Positions 45,380 to 57,100 of a stretch of DNA of 64,000 bases are shown in pieces. Made by a program: the position numbers and the translations under genes. Below the pieces are notes generated by a model, which saw nothing but the letters and a program-made list of their open reading frames with translations, was not told the DNA's origin and ran no database searches. Origin of the DNA: Areca catechu (lineage: Eukaryota; Streptophyta; Magnoliopsida; Arecales; Arecaceae); the NCBI GenBank assembly GCA_021397845.1, contig CM038053.1, positions 112,939,825-113,003,824 on the forward strand, read 5' to 3'. Numbering within the stretch: the first letter of the stretch is position 1; every line of letters begins with the position of its first letter.

Positions 45380-46927
45380 TGACGGGGGACTAACTAGATG
45401 AGACGATGAAAGAAATAATGCAAGTGATTTTTAGGGTTTTGTAGATTTTAGATTTTTTTAGTTTTCTTTGGATTCCTGAAAGCAAGTAGAGATGAACCAG
45501 AGTTCTTTAATGAGAAGAACTAACAAGAAGTAGGTAGTCCCAAAGTAGTGATAAAGAAAGGACCCCGGGATTAAGAACCCCATATGACTTAGCTCTCCAA
45601 TCAAGATCTACTTAGGAGTCAGGGGCAAACCTTGAAGATTTGAAGCGCCCGGTATAGAGATCACTCACTTTGGTGGATGTAGCCTGGATAACCGAGCCAT
45701 CAACCCTGCAGAGGTGCCGGTTTGCTGTCTGAAGATCTCAAAGGCAAAGGCAACCATCTCCGTACCCATGTTACCTGGAGGACCTACAAGCATTCAAAAA
45801 AAGACAAGGTTAAATCTCACTCAGAAAGCAAACAGTGGAAAGCTGAAAGAAGGGTTGTAGAGATGGAGGAGTTCTACTTGGTTCAGAGTCGAATGTCGGA
45901 GTTACGGAAGTAACGATAGTTTGAGGCCTCACACCTCTTGATGCCCGAAGGCGAAGGTGCTCCCTCTTGGAGATCGACGTTCCTAGTGAACGAAGGCAAC
46001 TAACAAGAGATTGGACTCAAGAAATATTCTTTTTCATTCATCAAAAGTTAGCCTTACAAGGGAGGGGATAAGGTCCTTTATATAGGCACGTTAAACCCTT
46101 TCAAAATTTGAATGAAAAATACATTTCTTCCCTTGCTAAGGCACCAAAAATATTCAAAAATTTGAAATTCAAACTCCTTTGATTTGGTCATGGCATGATA
46201 ATGGGCTTGGAAGAAGGAATTTGGCTCCCTTGGACTTGGAAAGTTGACCTTAAATTTTGGGAAGAAGGCATGATGCAAGGCTTGTGTCTCCCTCTTTCCT
46301 TGGTTGCTCACCCTTCTTTGGAAAGAAGCTTGATATGAGGCTTGGAGCAAGGCCTTTGTCTTCAACCTTTCCTTGGTTGCTCACCCTTCTTTGGAAAGAA
46401 GCATGATATGAGGCTTGGAACAAGGCCTTTGTCTTCAACCTTTCCTTGGTTGCCTATGACTCCTTTAGTAAGTGGCTTGATGGAGGGAGGGAAAGGAGGA
46501 GAGAATATTTGATGTGTCTCCATTTGGCATCCAAGAAAATCGCACTTGTGCCGTCCACATGGCTAGATGAGGTGGCGCCACATGGATGATGAAGTGGCAC
46601 CACATGGGGTGGTTAAGTGGTGCCCTAGGGTTGACATGTTGACCTTCAAGGCTTGGCCCAAAGTAGTTGAGCTGGACTCAAAGACCACTCCGACTTTGAC
46701 CCAGACTTGGACTAGACCCAATACATGACTAGACTTAATATAGGATACAACTTGACCCAATTGGTCAAAGTACAGGACTAGACACAGACATAAGAGACTC
46801 AATTCAAAACTAAAGAAATTACAAGTTTTAGGCTTGAAGCCTTATTTCAAGATGTGAAAAAAATGGAACCCTAATTGGACATCCATAGAGGGTTGAGGAA
46901 CCTCTATCAGATTCTGGTGCCCACAAC
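45380..46927 (-). repeat. LTR-A, inner copy (1548 bp)
   Basis: The plus strand runs TGACGGGGGACTAAC to GCCCACAACA. It serves as the 3' LTR of the A part and stands in the 5' LTR position for the B part. It carries a 73-bp tandem repeat (46295-46367, 46368-46440, partial to 46457) that keeps a frame open on the minus strand. A TATA-like CTATATAAAGG lies on the minus strand near 46075-46085. Its U5 shares the phrase 'cttcgggcatcaagaggtgtgaggcc' (minus, near 45930, given in part) with the LTR-B repeat. Confidence 0.9.
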
Positions 46928-47468
46928 AGTTCTCCCAGGATGGGAGGAACTCGACCCTGTCGAGTAAGAGTTGAGTTGGCTTAGTACTCCTCCAAAAGGT
47001 TGGGATCGAGGCGCTGCAAGTCCTCCCACGTAACCCACGAGTCATCAGACTCAGGTCGGCTTTGCATCGGACTAAGAAACATTGAAAACCTTTGGCCCGG
47101 GTAGTGATAGCTTGGCCATCCAGGACACGCTCAATCCATTTTCCTCTCTCAGGTATAATTGGAGGTGGACACTTAGGTTCGGGTTCACTCTCAAAAGAAA
47201 GGTCAGGCACAAATTGCTCGCTAGGAATGTTTGCTGTTTCCCTATACTCGACTAAGTCTGAGATATTGAAAGTTGAGCTAATGCCATAACTCGGAGGTAG
47301 CTCGAGAATGTAGGCATTAGGGTCAACTCTCTTTATCACTCTAAAGTGGCCAGCTCCACGAGCATGAAGTTTCTTAACGGTTCCTGGTGGAAACCGTTTA
47401 GGCCTAAGCCTAATAATTACAGAATCTCTTTGATCAAACTCTTTAGCTCGTTTCCGGGAATCAACCAA
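46928..47468 (-). pseudogene. A-element integrase C-terminus with chromodomain
   Basis: Read from 47468 downwards: a segment with RKRAKEFDQRDSVII, RFPPGTVKKLHARGAGHF and STFNISDLVEY, typical of the Ty3/gypsy integrase C-terminus. A chromodomain follows at about 47135-47000, first as GFQCFLVRCK (the usual RWK has become RCK), then after a one-base shift as DDSWVTWEDLQRL. This marks a chromovirus. RT, RNase H and the integrase core are missing upstream. The polypurine tract CCTGGGAGAAC (minus) lies at 46928-46938. Confidence 0.9.
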
Positions 47469-48027
47469 ATTATTTTAAAAATTATATTTAATGCATAAAC
47501 CTAACATGATTCAAAATGCAGACTCAACTATGCATTCCTATTGAGAAAAATTTATTGGACTCCTAGGGTCTAAACCTAACAAACATTTGACTCTCTATGT
47601 TTGACCCTTGTCTGGTATGCACAAGAAAAATTACCATGAATCCCTACCGAATGCCATAAAGTATACCAGAAGTAGGTGGCAAAAAGAATGGGATCTAAGG
47701 GTTCATGCAATCTAGTGATCTCAATAAAGAGTAACCTCACGGCTCTAGAGATATGAGAAGGCTCAAGGAAAGGTATGGAATAGAAAGGAGACTCAGGGAC
47801 TGGTTCAAAGTTTAGCGACTGACCTTAATGTGTGGATGTTGGTCTATAGGTGTGCTCCTCCTAACCTCATGATTAGTACTAGGAGGATCGATAGGTGCAA
47901 GTTCTACGGTAGGCTGGGTGCTCCTAGAAGGTGGAAGGTCATGAGGAAGGTCTTTGGAAAGTTTATCTTGAAAGTCCTCTAAACTAATGTCTACTTCTTT
48001 TTCTGAGACCTTCTATATGGGCAATAC
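47469..48027 (-). other. A-element remnant between gag and integrase end
   Basis: No RT, RNase H or protease motif can be read in any frame; short stretches rich in Ser, Pro and Leu with many stops. The pol interior (over 2.5 kb in a complete element) is missing here. Confidence 0.6.
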
Positions 48028-49249
48028 TTAAGAATCTTCACTTTCATCTACTTTGTTTGATCCTGGCTTGGTCAGTTCTTCTTCAAGTTCTGTAGTGGGT
48101 TCAGGATCATTATCCTTAGATTCCTCTGATACCTCCATCTTGGGCCTATCTTCATCACACTTCGCCACTAAGCTTGATTCATGGATATTTTCTTGGGATT
48201 CCTTAATAGGCTCAGTGATTTCTTCACTTACACTCCTAATGGTCTCAGACTTATCCTCTTCCTTCCCTAGCTCTTCAATCAGGGGATACACTATGTCTTG
48301 AATATCAGTGCACTCAATTTGTACTTCAGGGTTCTGGTTCCTATCATTCATATGATCTAATGGGATAGTAGAAGTTGGTTGGTCTAAGGGAAGTTGACTA
48401 GGGTTTGGTTTGGGTCCAAAGGTACTAACCCCGCTGGTCTTAACTTGGTAGTTCATGAATTTTCTCTGATATGACTCAAATTTCTTAGCAGTGTCATATG
48501 CTTCTTCCAAGCTATAAATCTTCCAATGAAGAAGTTCATGCTGGATATCCCTACGTAGACCATCTCAAAACCTAGCTATGGTCTCAGACTTTGATTCAGT
48601 GGTGTTACATTTCCTGACAAACTCCTGGAATTTCTTGATATACTCAGACACTGGCTTATCATCCTATGTCAGTCGGTACCATCGGTCTAAAAGTCATTTC
48701 TTATAGGATCTACCTAGGTACTTATCTCTCAACATACTTCTCATGTCTCTCCAAGTACTTATTTCCTCTTCTTTGTGATAACATTCAAACTTAATAACAT
48801 ACCAATGCGACCTAGCATGTTGGGTGAACTTGGTTTTGGCCAACCTAACCTGTCCTAATTGCGGTATGTTAGTGCGCTCAAAATACTGATCCATTCGTTC
48901 TTCCAAATCGATATATGCCTCTTGTCTTCCATCAAAGGTGGGTGCATACGGTTCGGTGCTCCTAATGGGTCCCTCCTCAAAGTCAACCAAGTATGGTATG
49001 GGCTCCTAGGGCTAGACTCAGGGGCAAGATCATGATTATAGGTTCTTGGATCAAGGGAATTGGGCCTAAGGAGTTGAATTTAGCATGGGCCTTACGGGCT
49101 TCAAACCTATGTTCAAACTTATCAAGCTTATTGTTCATCCTAGCTATCTATTCAAGGATGAGCTTTAATTGATCTTCTCATTCATTCTCCATGGGTTCAC
49201 ATGGTTGGGAAGGATGGGGGTGATAAGGTACGCCTGACCTAGTGGGCAT
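48028..49249 (-). pseudogene. A-element gag with acidic C-terminal extension
   Basis: It starts at ATG 49249 (MPTRSGVPYHPHPSQP), shared with gypsy-2. The retrotransposon gag domain follows at 48990-48550 (ERMDQYFERTNIPQ, HARSHWYVI, a VSEYIKKFQEF segment), with stops near 48690-48570. From 48510 to 48028 a long open stretch is Glu/Asp/Ser-rich (EESKDNDPEPTTELEEELTKP). There is no zinc knuckle and no protease. The acidic part resembles the tail of gypsy-2 (EPDPNTEFEEEMTEP), so it is a feature of this family, not random sequence. It may be an expanded protease-RT linker. Confidence 0.82.
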
Positions 49250-50276
49250 GGGTTAAACATACAAAAATGTCTAAGATCTACTAGACCTAGAATCTCAACC
49301 AGTTGCCTCATCCGGGTGGCAAACCAGTCTGCAATAACTCTGTCCTTGGCCAGGTAGGTGTAGGGGAGTGGAGGTCCCTGATCGCCAACCTTAGACACCA
49401 ATCTGGGATTGGCCAGGTAGGCGGACCAAACTCACAAGCCCTAATTCACCAAGCCTAGACACCAGGGCAACAGCACACACATAATGGGTTGACGCCATGA
49501 ATAGACACTTAGTCTTGACTCGACCAATTGGTGTCCCTAAGCTCTCTAGAGCAAATTAAGTGTCTAATCGATTTTAGTTAGAGCTTGGGTTCGATATGCA
49601 GGTCAGTGATTTGTGGGCTAGGGACAGGTAATGAAATACTGACCCTATGTTAATTTGTCGCCCTTAAAGTAATTTATGAAAAATGAATGCAAGCAAATGG
49701 TCTAATGAAATGTCACTAAATGATATTTTTTTATGGGTTTTGATGAATGATGGCAGAGTTAGGATGATGGAAATAAAATGATATTACTCTAAATGAAGAT
49801 TAAACTAGATGACAATTGAAAAACACGAGAAAATGCAGATTGCTGGAATTATTAGAACATAATTTATTCTCAGGTAATGTTTTGGCTTGTAGAGATTCTA
49901 CAAACTAAAATAAAATCTGAGAAAATTCTAAAAATTAATTTGAATTATGTTTGAACTAACAATGTGAAAATCACAAATTTTGGAGATTTCTATAGATAGT
50001 AACACCTAAAACAACAGACCATGTACAAAGAGGGAAAACTGCAGAAATTAAAAATGAACTCTATGATGCAAAATATTTTTGTTCTTTTTAGATCTATCAT
50101 TCTTTTATTCCTCTTCCAAGCCTGTCACAGTGGAACTCCTACTTGCCTTAGGAGACCCTGGAATGGGAGGAGAGGGTCTTGAAACCCTACTTTCTCCTAA
50201 GACTGACGTCCTGGTGAAGCACCTTTTCGAGTACTTTAAGAAATGCTAAGTCCTAACCATGCTCTGATACCAGAAA
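49250..50276 (-). promoter_or_regulatory. A-element leader with primer-binding site and Y-shaped inverted repeat
   Basis: The primer-binding site TGGTATCAGAGC is at plus 50261-50272, four bases from LTR-A. At 50147-50201 lies the same Y layout as in copia-2 and gypsy-2: outer arms CTTAGGAGA and TCTCCTAAG (50193-50201 with 50147-50155), inner hairpins AGGGT/ACCCT (50073 region excluded; 50173-50177 with 50184-50188) and CCC/GGG (50056 region excluded; 50156-50158 with 50165-50167). The upstream ATG is lost here (CACCAGGAC instead of CACCATGGC). The rest of the leader is AT-rich and non-coding. Confidence 0.75.
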
Positions 50277-51862
50277 TGACGGGGACTAACTAGATGCGAC
50301 GATGAAAGAAATGATGCAATTGATTTTTAGGGTTTTGTAGATTTTAGATTTTTTTAGTTTTCTTTGGATTCTCGAAAGGAAGTAGAGATGAACTAGGGTT
50401 CTATAACGACAAGAACTAACAAGAAGCAGGTAGTCCCAAAATAGTGATAATGAAAGGACCCCGAGATTGAGAAACTCATAGGACTTAGCTCTCCAATCAA
50501 GATCTACTTAGGAGTCAGGGACAAGCCTCGAAGATCTGAAGCGCCCGATGCAGAGATCGTTCACTTTGGCTGATACGGCCTTGATAACCGAGCCATCAAC
50601 CCTGCGGAGGCGTCGGTTGGCTGTCCGAATATCTCGAAGGCAAAGGCAACCGTCTCCGTACCCATGTTACCTGGAGGACCTGCAAGCATTCAAAAAAAGA
50701 CAAGGTTAAATCTCACTCAGAAAGCAAACAATGGAAAGCTGAAAGAAGGGTTGTAGAGATGGAGGAGTTCTACTTGGTTCGGAGTTGGATGTCGGAGTTG
50801 CGGAAGTAATGATAGTTTGAGGCCCACACCTCTCGACGCCCGAAGGTAAAGGCGCTCCCTCTCGGAGATCAACGTTCCTAGTGAACGAAGGCAACTAACA
50901 AGAGATTGGACTCAAGAAATATTCTTCTTCATTCATTAAATGTTAACCTTACAAGGGAGGGGGTAAGGCCCTTTATATAGGCACCTTAAATCCTTTCAAA
51001 ATTTGAATAAAAATATATTTCTTCTCTTGCTAAGGCACCAAAAATATTCAAAAATTTGAAATTCAAACTCCTTTGATTTGGGCGTGGCATGATAATGGGC
51101 TTGGAAGAAGGAATTTGGCTCCCTTGGACTTGGAAAGTTGACCTTCAATTTTTGGAAGAAGGCATGATGCAAGGCTTGTGTCTCCCTCTTTCCTTGGTTG
51201 CTCACCCTTCTTTGGAAAGAAGCTTGATATGAGGCTTGGAGCAAAGCCTTTGTCTTCAACCTTTCCTTGGTTGCTCACCCTTCTTTGAAAGAAGCTTGAT
51301 ATGAGGCTTGGAACAAGGCCTTTGTCTTCAACCTTTCCTTGGTTGCCTATGACTCCTTTAGTAAGTGGCTTGATGGAGGGAGGGAAAGGAAGGGAGGGAG
51401 GGAAAGGAGGAGAGAATATTTGATGTGTCTCCATTTAGCATCCAAGAAAATTTCACTTGTGCCACCCACATGGCTAGATGAGGTGGTGCTGCATGGCTAG
51501 ATGAGGTGGCGCCACATGGATGATGAAGTGGCACCATATGGGGTGGTGAAGTGGTGCCCTAGGGTTGACATGTTGACCTTCAAGGCTCGGTCCAAAGTAG
51601 TTGAGTTGGACTCAAAGACCACTCCGGCTTGGACCTAGACTTGGGCTAGACCCAATACATTACTGGACTCAATATAGGACACAATTTGACCCAATTGGTC
51701 AAAGTACAGGACTAGACACAGACATAAGAGACTCAATTCAAAACTAAAGAAATTACAAGTTTTAGGCTTGAAGCCTTATTTCAAGACCTGAAAAAAATGG
51801 AACCCTAATTAGACATCCACAGAGGGTTGAGGATCCTCTATCAGATTCTGGTGCCCACACCA
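50277..51862 (-). repeat. LTR-A, outer copy (1586 bp)
   Basis: The plus strand runs TGACGGGGACTAAC to GCCCACACCA, followed by the duplication CTGGT. It matches the inner copy along its length, including the 73-bp repeat (about 51190-51350) and a TATA-like CTATATAAAGG near 50972-50982 (minus). It is 38 bp longer, partly through extra 'aggga' units near 51380-51410 and an extra 'tggctagatgaggtgg' unit near 51470-51510. Confidence 0.92.
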
Positions 51863-51867
51863 CTGGT

Positions 51868-53600
51868 CCTAGCAGTGACCTCCAAGGATCTAACAATGCC
51901 ACAGATAGACACCATCTCCATCCAGATTGCTCTAAGCTGTTGCTCCATATCCTTGAGGCTTGCTGGTACTTTGTTCACTACCTCCTTCATCTCACCGATT
52001 TCTTTTTGCATTGATATAAGCTCAGAAGCATGGACATTGGCAAATGCTTCGGCAGATCCTCTAAGTCTTCCAAGCTCTGACTTGATGATCCCAATGCCTC
52101 TAGTATAGTCATCAACCATCTGTCTAGTTTCTGCAATTATTCCTAATGTACATTTGGCTTCATTCAGTTCAGTTCTGTATTTCTTCAAAATTGCATCCAC
52201 AGATTTCAATATTACTTTAGAACTAGAAGAGATACAATCTAGGATTGGTTGAAGTTCTATTTGAGGTGCCGATCATGAAGCTTCTATTGCTTCAACATTT
52301 CCTTGTAGGTTTGAAACATGTTCTTCTAGCCTATCCAATCTGCTATCCACTGACTTTTTCAGATCACCAAATAGAGAAGTAATTGTACTTGTTAGTGTGT
52401 CAGTCAAACTCCTCATCTGTTCTTCAATCTGACTTTGAATGATTGGAGGATGTGATGCTGCAGGAGGGTAGTTCGGTAGAGCATATCAGCTACAAGCAAA
52501 TCAAACTCAGGAGCAGGCAAATAAACTTAGCTACAGGCATGTCAAAAACAGGAGAAGATACTCTAGTCTCCTCAACAGTAATAGCAGGCTCAGAAATAAG
52601 TGACTCAGGCTCAAGTGCAGGCACAGATGATGTTCCAGCTTCAACTGCAGCAGTGCCAGCAGGTTCTTCTTCTCCTTCTTTTCCTCTTCACTACTTGAGC
52701 TGCCTATAGCCCTGACATTTGTACCTTTCTTCCTCCATACTCCTTCAACTTGGAATTACCCCATCCTCTCTAGTGATTTGGAGGTGTAGACATCTGTATG
52801 ATGCAATTCTAATCCATCTTCACCCTCCAAACTCACTCTTTGAGACTTAAACAGTAGGGTAAGCATCATTCCATAAGGTAGACATGACTTGGCCTTTCTA
52901 ACTATCTCCTTCATTTGCATGATTATAATGTAGGATAGATTTACAGAGTTTTCTCTATAATGTGTTCCATAAGGCATAAGTCTCTTTCACTCACCCAATC
53001 AAATCTTCTTGTTCTTTGCAAGAATATTCTGCAGATAAAATTGTTTAGCAACCTCATTTCTAGAGACAGGGTATTAGCAAACAATATTCCAATTCTACTA
53101 ACCTCTTCTCTGTTTAAGATTGTTCTTAAAGCCTTTTCACTATTGTCAGTCACTAGGAATTTCACTCCATCTGAAGGTAAGTCCAGTAAACCATGTAGAA
53201 ATTCTTCATTGACAATAATCCTTTTTCCTTTAATAGTGGATTCAACATGATGTGTTCCCAATCTCAGATTTTTATAAAAGTTTCTAACAAGAGTGGGATA
53301 AGTCTTTTCATTTAAAGAGCAAAACTTTCTCTATCCTTGATCTTCAATCAAATCTCCTATTTTTAACCCAATCCCCTTATTAAACTTAAAGTTTATTCGA
53401 TGGCCAGAGGTTACCGGTCGTGTAGACATCGAAGGGACTTGACTTGGAATGGTTGGAGCATCCCTTGCCACTTCTTCTAAAATTTCCTCACTGTGAACGG
53501 TGCCACTTGGCTCTTCTTGACGCCTTTTGGTCCTTCTTTTCCTTTCAATAGTCGGAGCAGCCCTAATGGAGCATTTCTCGATTACATGCTTGGGAGCCAT
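51868..53600 (-). pseudogene. SIRE-3 ORF3, main part (Sirevirus third ORF)
   Basis: It starts at ATG 53600 with a basic N-terminus (MAPKHVIEKCSIRAAP, then KRRTKRRQEEP), like SIRE-2. A single TAG at 53331 interrupts, then the frame continues to 52941 with LLDLPSDGVKFLV, LLNNFICRIFL and VSERDLCLM. After a frameshift near 52950, SCLPYGMMLTLLF follows (52880-52840). The distal part (52209-51868) is an alpha-helical, Glu/Lys-rich segment likely to form a coiled coil (SELGRLRGSAEAFANVHA). Including the 43609-43774 end it would be about 630 residues. I see no signal peptide or membrane span. Function is not established. Confidence 0.8.
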
Positions 53601-54134
53601 TGCTAGGAAATATGGAAAACTGAGAGATTGGAGTGCTTGGAAGGGAGATAGAAGTCTTTGGAGCAGTATTTGGAGAAGAACGAACCATTAGAGAAAACAA
53701 AATAGAGGTTAAACAGCTCGGAGATGGGTTTATAACTCAATGTAAAACACTTAGGCAATAAATTCCAGTCGACTCGAATAGCTCTTAAAAGGCTCGAGTC
53801 GGCTCAGCCAGAGCTCTCCAAAAACAATCAGAGAATCTAGTCGACTCGAAAATGCTCGAGCCGGCTAGGCCAGAACTCACTCAAAACTCTCAAAAAATCG
53901 GTCGACTCGGATTAAGAACCAGTCAACTCGAACAGAGAAATTAGAGTTTTGAAAATTTTTGATCACAAATCAGAAAGATTTTGAAGAGAATCTCAAGGAA
54001 GTTAAGGCTCTATGATATAGAATAAAATCAGGAGGTTTTCTAGATAATGTTTCCTTAAATTTGAAGGAATTAGGTTAGAGAATTTAGAAAGGATCGCAAA
54101 ATCCTAATTCACTCCTAATTAGCTCAAATCTATC
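53601..54134 (-). promoter_or_regulatory. SIRE-3 spacer between RNase H and ORF3: palindromes and TATA-like box
   Basis: At 53765-53934 lie about six AGTCGACTCG or CGAGTCGGCTCAG motifs, the same family as in the SIRE-3 LTR U3. About 30 bases nearer to ORF3 is a TATA-like TTATAAAC (minus; plus 53728-53735), roughly 130 bases before the ORF3 ATG. This copies the order motif array, TATA, start seen in the LTR. An internal promoter for ORF3 is a reasonable inference, not shown. Confidence 0.65.
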
Positions 54135-57100
54135 TTGATTAAGTGGTTTAGTAAATATTCAGCTAATTGATCTTCAGTAGAAATAAAATCAAGCACTAAA
54201 TTACCATTTGAAACATGATCTCTAATAAAATGATGTCTAATTTCAATGTGCTTGGTTCTAGAGTGTTGAATTGGATTCTTTGTCAAATTGATAGTACATG
54301 TGTTATCAAATTTAACTAGAATTTTAGATTGTGATACACCAAAGTCTTCTAGTTATTGTTTAATCCATAACACTTGAGCACAACAACTACCAGCAGCCAC
54401 GTACTCAGTCTCAGCCATGGACAAGGCTATGGAGTTTTGCTGCTTACAATGTCATGAAATTAAATTCAACCCTAGAAATTGGCATGTACCACTAGTGCTT
54501 TTTCTATCTATCTTACAACCAGCATAGTTAGCATCAGAGAATCCAATCAAATTAAGGGTAGAATGTTTAGAATACCAGATTCCTAAATTACTTGTTCCTT
54601 TCAAATATTTAATTATTCTTTTAACAGCAAGCATATGTATTTCTTTTGGTGATGACTGAAATCTAGCACATACACATACACTATATAATATGTCAGGTCT
54701 ACTTGCAGTCAAATACAATAAGGATCTGATCATACCTTTATATAGCTTTTGGTCAACATTGGATCCATTTTCATCTTTGTATAATCTACAAGCTGGGCTC
54801 AAGGGTGTGCTCATTGATTTGCTACTTTCCATACCAAACTTTTTGATGATTTCTTTGATATATTTAGCTTGGTTGATTAAGATGACTTCCTCTGTTTGTT
54901 TTACTTAAAGTCCAAGGAAGTAGTTCAGCTCGCCCATTAAGCTCATTTCAAATTCTCCCTACATAAGCTTAGCAAATTCTTTACATAGAGATTTGTTAGT
55001 TGCACCAAAAATGATATCATCAATATATATTTGTACAACTAAGATGTCATTATTCTTCTTTTTAATAAATAAGGTTTTATCTACATTTCGTCTTGAAAAA
55101 TTATTTTCAATTAAGAAAGTGCTAAGTCTATCATACCATGCTCTTGGTGCTTGTTTCAAACCATACAATGCTTTGTTTAATTTAAATACATGATTTGGAA
55201 AAGTGTGATTTTCAAAACCTAGTGGTTGTTCCACAAAAACTTGTTCAGAGATAAAACCATTAAGAAATGCACTTTTTACATCCATTTGAAAAAGCTTGAA
55301 ATTCATGCAGCAAGCAAATGCAAGTAGTAATCTAATGGCTTCTAGTCTTGCTACGGATGCATAAGTTTCATCAAAATCAATACCTTCTTCTTGGTTATAT
55401 CCCTTAGCCACTAATCTAGCTTCGTTTCTTATAATGTTTCCTTGCTCATCTAATTGATTCCTATAGACCCATTTGGTTCCTATTATTGGATGGTCAGTAG
55501 GTCTATCTATAAGTGTCCATACCTTATTCCTTTCAAACTGGTTTAATTCTTCATGCATTGCCATCATCCAGTTTGGGTTAGTCTTAGCTTCTTTTAGGCT
55601 ATGGGGTTCTATTTATGATACAAAGGCTAGGTAATCATGTGCATCCTTATGTGCAGACCTAGTCCTAACACCATGTGAAGGATCTCCTATTATTAATTCT
55701 TTAGGGTGAGATGTAACATACCTTCGGTCCCTTGATAGATCGGTGTGATCCTTACTTATCATTTCTTCTCCATCTTGACTTATCTTTGATAGATCGGTGT
55801 GATCCTTACTTATCTTTGTCTTGAATGCTCAAGTCATCCATTCTTTTTGCAATATACCTGCATCATTATCTATGCACTCTTCTTGTCTAGAAGGTGTAGG
55901 GTTAGTTTCAATAAATACAACATGAATTGACTCTTCAACAGTAAGAGTCCTTTTATTAAAAACCCGATATGCCTTGCTATGTAATGAATAACCTAGAAAA
56001 ATTACATCATCAGCTTTAGAATCAAATTTTTCTAAATTATCTTTTCATTATTATGCACAAAGTATTTGCATCCAAACACATGAAAATAACTAATATTGGG
56101 TTTTCTATCATTTCAAAGCTCATAGGGGGTTTTCTTTAAAATAGGACGAATTAAAATGCAGTTTAAAATATAGCATCCATTGTTCACCGCTTCTGCCCAA
56201 AAGTACTTTGGAAGATCGCCTTCACACAACATTGTGCGAGCCATTTCTTCAAATGTCCGATTTTTTCTCTCTACAATACCATTTTGTTGAGGTGTTCTAG
56301 GAGCGAAAATATTGTGATCAATGCCAAATTCAGTACAATAATCTTCAAAAGATTGATTTTCAAATTTGATTCCATGATCACTTCTAATTGAAATCAAAGA
56401 TAAGTTCTTTTGATTTGAAACCTTTTTATGGAATTTTCTGAAAACATGAAAAGTTTCATCTTTCGAAGCAATAAACAAAATCCAAGTAAATCTCGAAAAA
56501 TCATCTACTATCATAAGAGCATATTTCATACCTCCTAGGCTTGTGGTCCTAGTAGATCTGAAAAGATTCATATGAAGTAGTTCAAGTGGTCTTGTTGTAG
56601 AAACTATATTCTTCTAGTTTGTTTACCCATTTGACATGCATCACAAACGTGATTTAAATCAACTTTAAACTTAGGCATGCCTTTAATAAGATCTTTAAAG
56701 ATTAATTTGGCAATAGTATACATGCTAGCATGACCTAATCATCTATGCCATAGTAAACCCGACTCTTTGGTCTTAGCATTCATTTCAACTAGACTAGGGC
56801 TACTTGACATGGCAAGATCATTAAGATCTACCACATAGATATTCCCAAGTCTATGTCCAATGAACTTATTGCTAGAATCTAAAGAGTTAGTTACTATACA
56901 CATAGAAGATTCAAAGACAACCTTGAAGCCTTTATCACACAATTGACTTATACTTAAGAGATTATGCTTCAGTTTGTCTACTAGCAAAACATTTTCAATA
57001 AAAGTGAAGTGAGTTATTTTGATCTTACCAATATCGATTATACTCCCTTTGCTATTATTTCCAAAGGTGACCAAGCCTCCTTCTTTCATTTCAAGGATGA

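Larger units (their letters stand above)
43780..51862 (-). mobile_element. Chimeric A-B retroelement with three LTRs, integrated as one unit
   Basis: On the minus strand the order is LTR-A (51862-50277), primer-binding site, gag and integrase end of a chromovirus, LTR-A again (46927-45380), primer-binding site, the B1-type mini interior, LTR-B (45295-43780). The outer ends are flanked by the perfect duplication CTGGT (43775-43779 and 51863-51867), and SIRE-3 ORF3 reads in frame across the empty site. So two different element families are joined, and the joint falls at the shared tRNA primer-binding site (45363-45375). Confidence 0.85.

Noticed and set aside
46078..46438. Minus-strand frames with repeated K-A-L-x-Q-A-S-Y-x-A-S-F-Q-R-R-V units (also 50996-51434)
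   Set aside because: They are produced by the 73-bp tandem repeat in LTR-A, which is not a multiple of three, and have no start context or family match.
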